Shown one piece after another: positions 6,411 through 7,221 of a DNA stretch of 7,221 nt (positions are counted from its first letter, which is position 1; the number at the start of each line of letters is the position of its first letter). The translations under genes were made by a program, and so were the position numbers. The stretch comes from an uncultured Chloroflexota bacterium (lineage in GTDB: Bacteria; Chloroflexota; Dehalococcoidia; SAR202; UBA11138). Where the stretch lies: positions 1-7,221 of the forward strand of contig CAJWRP010000105.1 in NCBI GenBank assembly GCA_913046025.1. The letters run 5' to 3'. The notes beneath the pieces are model-generated. The model was not told where the DNA came from. It worked only from the letters and a program-made list of their open reading frames with translations, and made no database searches.

Positions 6411-6749
6411 GTCATAAATCACAAGCCCATCAGCGGCTCGGCATGCACCGGTGCGCCATAGGTACAACCACTCCCACGGCATTAATGCAAGCCTGAGGAG
6501 ATTCCTGGTTGCTAGCATCCATACAGGAGACCAGCAGCCCCCACCCTACCCCCTTTGTGGATATCCACAGCACTGTCCTCCGGTTACGCTTCATACGAAT
6601 GCGACCTCCGTGGGAACCACATAGTAAGCACCATAGCCCTCTGCAACAATAGTGGCACACCAGAAACACACACGAAACGCCTATTAAGTAATGAAATGAA
6701 AGAACTAACCGAAATCTTTACCTTCAAACAAATCGCAGTCCCACTTCTT
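6411..6749. other. non-coding stretch with clustered short palindromes
   Basis: No convincing gene on either strand; short open frames here have no recognisable motif or start signal. It contains four perfect palindromes: GCACCGGTGC (6445-6454), GCATTAATGC (6479-6488), TGCTAGCA (6510-6517) and the 14-base one at 6556-6569. None is followed by a T-tract, so I do not call a terminator. The stretch downstream of 6660 is A-rich and may hold the promoter of the next gene, but no clean -35/-10 pair is visible. Confidence 0.5.
6556..6569. repeat. 14-base perfect palindrome resembling paired DnaA boxes
   Basis: TGTGGATATCCACA is identical to its own reverse complement. Each strand contains ATATCCACA, one mismatch from the DnaA box TTATCCACA, so two near-boxes overlap head to head. 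A dimeric regulator site is an equal or better explanation. Confidence 0.5.
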
Positions 6750-7221
6750 ATGTAGCAGCCTGCTATTGGCAAAGCTGTTAGCTTTGTTGCCAGGCTGCAG
6801 CAATGACAAGGCCGAGGTCGGCTTGCCAGCCTTTCGGAATTGCATGCCGAATGTGTCGCAAGAGGCATCAATTGTGGAAGCAGTCTAATTCGCCGAGCTG
6901 GAGGTCACCGTAACATGCGTTCGGTCCTCCAATGGAAGAGATAACAAAGAGGTACGACAGATCTTACCTGAGAAACAGCGATATGTTCTGGTCAACGTCC
7001 TTCTGGCTAATCAGGGAGACAAACAAGAAAAAATCTCCCCAAAAATGAGTTTTGGCCTCTTCGACTCCTTTGGACAACTCCAGGCGTGGGTATATTATTC
7101 CGCAGCTGCGCACTCAATTGATGGCAGGATCGACCCCGGCGCTGGAATGATGGGTGAGCTGACCTGGATGGTCGCGGAGAATGCAGAGGTGCTAGTGTTG
7201 ATTTACGGGGATGTGGCATTC
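6750..7221 (+). pseudogene. DUF4352 (telokin-like) lipoprotein, interrupted, cut by window end
   Basis: One frame reads SSLLLAKLLALLPGCSND from 6754, a hydrophobic stretch ending in a lipobox with Cys at 6796-6798. It is followed by 29 residues, a TAA at 6886-6888, then 111 open codons to the edge. The open part starts FAELEVTVTCVRSS and goes on with RYVLVNVLLANQGD, a mid-domain FGLFDSFGQ and GRIDPGAGMMGELTWMV...VLVLIYGDVAF. This is the strand pattern of DUF4352 immunoglobulin-like domains, including the late PG...GEL.W.V...LIY block. After the TAA no ATG, GTG or TTG occurs in frame until deep in the domain. The natural-looking ATG at 6750 is out of frame with the lipobox by one base, as if T6753 were inserted; TTG at 6766 is in frame but would leave only ten residues before the Cys. 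The domain family has no known catalytic role and is common in exported lipoproteins of Gram-positives and Chloroflexota. Family call is good; the broken state could also be sequence error. Confidence 0.6.
6755..6798 (+). repeat. nested inverted repeat (44-base hairpin) over the lipoprotein signal
   Basis: GCAGCCTG (6755-6762) pairs perfectly with CAGGCTGC (6791-6798). Inside, CAAAGCT (6770-6776) pairs perfectly with AGCTTTG (6780-6786) around a three-base loop GTT. Unpaired bases remain between the two stems on both sides. No T-tract follows, so a simple terminator is unlikely. It coincides with the leucine-rich signal sequence and ends on the lipobox Cys codon. Confidence 0.5.

Noticed and set aside
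6440..6456. Intrinsic terminator after the antiporter gene
   Set aside because: The GCACCGGTGC dyad is only five base pairs per arm with no loop and no T-tract follows.
6430..6669. 79-codon minus-strand frame
   Set aside because: Composition and sequence show no domain, and it crosses several palindromes in what looks like regulatory DNA.
6555..6755. 66-codon plus-strand frame before the second lipoprotein
   Set aside because: No motif or clear ribosome binding site; it contains half of the 14-base palindrome and ends at the TAG following the ATG at 6750.
1395..6888. TAA reassigned to an amino acid, which would make both lipoproteins intact
   Set aside because: The four intact genes together have about 1,670 codons and none contains an in-frame TAA, although they end in TAG or TGA. 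A reassigned codon should appear among them. It also would not explain the missing start codons.
1..7221. CRISPR array, tRNA, rRNA or transposase
   Set aside because: I saw no regularly spaced repeats, cloverleaf-like segments, ribosomal RNA sequence or transposase motifs.

Overview
This window reads as a bacterial chromosome segment with housekeeping and membrane-transport genes. Base composition is intermediate and non-ATG starts are common (folD on TTG, queA on GTG). Proline/alanine-rich lipoproteins sit beside an acpS/folD divergent pair and queA. This mix would fit an uncultured Chloroflexota lineage such as SAR202/Dehalococcoidia, but that placement is an impression from gene style and was not tested by phylogeny.

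Layout: (1) Positions 1-61, minus strand: the N-terminus of holo-[acyl-carrier-protein] synthase (acpS), cut by the window edge. A shared intergenic of about 190 bp separates it from (2) folD, 253-1143 plus, a complete bifunctional folate enzyme with all expected catalytic residues. (3) Positions 1268-1757: a good promoter followed by a small cupredoxin lipoprotein that looks inactivated. Its start codon reads ATA, a TAA sits between the lipobox and the folded domain, and one copper-ligand position reads Tyr instead of His. Each of the three is one G:C to A:T transition from a working state. (4) queA, 1845-2891, complete, for queuosine modification of tRNA. (5) A 12-helix MFS exporter, 3163-4356, behind a 270-bp leader with a TATAAT box lying inside an inverted repeat. 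(6) A CPA2/Kef-type cation:proton antiporter, 4524-6410, with no cytosolic nucleotide-binding domain and an added C-terminal membrane segment. (7) A 340-bp non-coding stretch, 6411-6749, with an unusual cluster of short perfect palindromes. (8) Positions 6750-7221: a second lipoprotein, of the DUF4352 (telokin-like) type, also with a TAA between lipobox and domain and no start codon in frame. It runs off the right edge.

The genes do not form one pathway. Gaps of about 90-340 bp between them suggest mostly separate transcription units. acpS, folD and queA are core metabolism and RNA modification; the MFS and Kef proteins are inner-membrane transporters. The two secreted lipoproteins are the unusual part: both keep a long open folded domain but have lost the uninterrupted link to their export signal, which suggests recent decay, sequence error or an unknown expression mode. 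I did not find a CRISPR array, transposase, tRNA, rRNA or clear intrinsic terminator.
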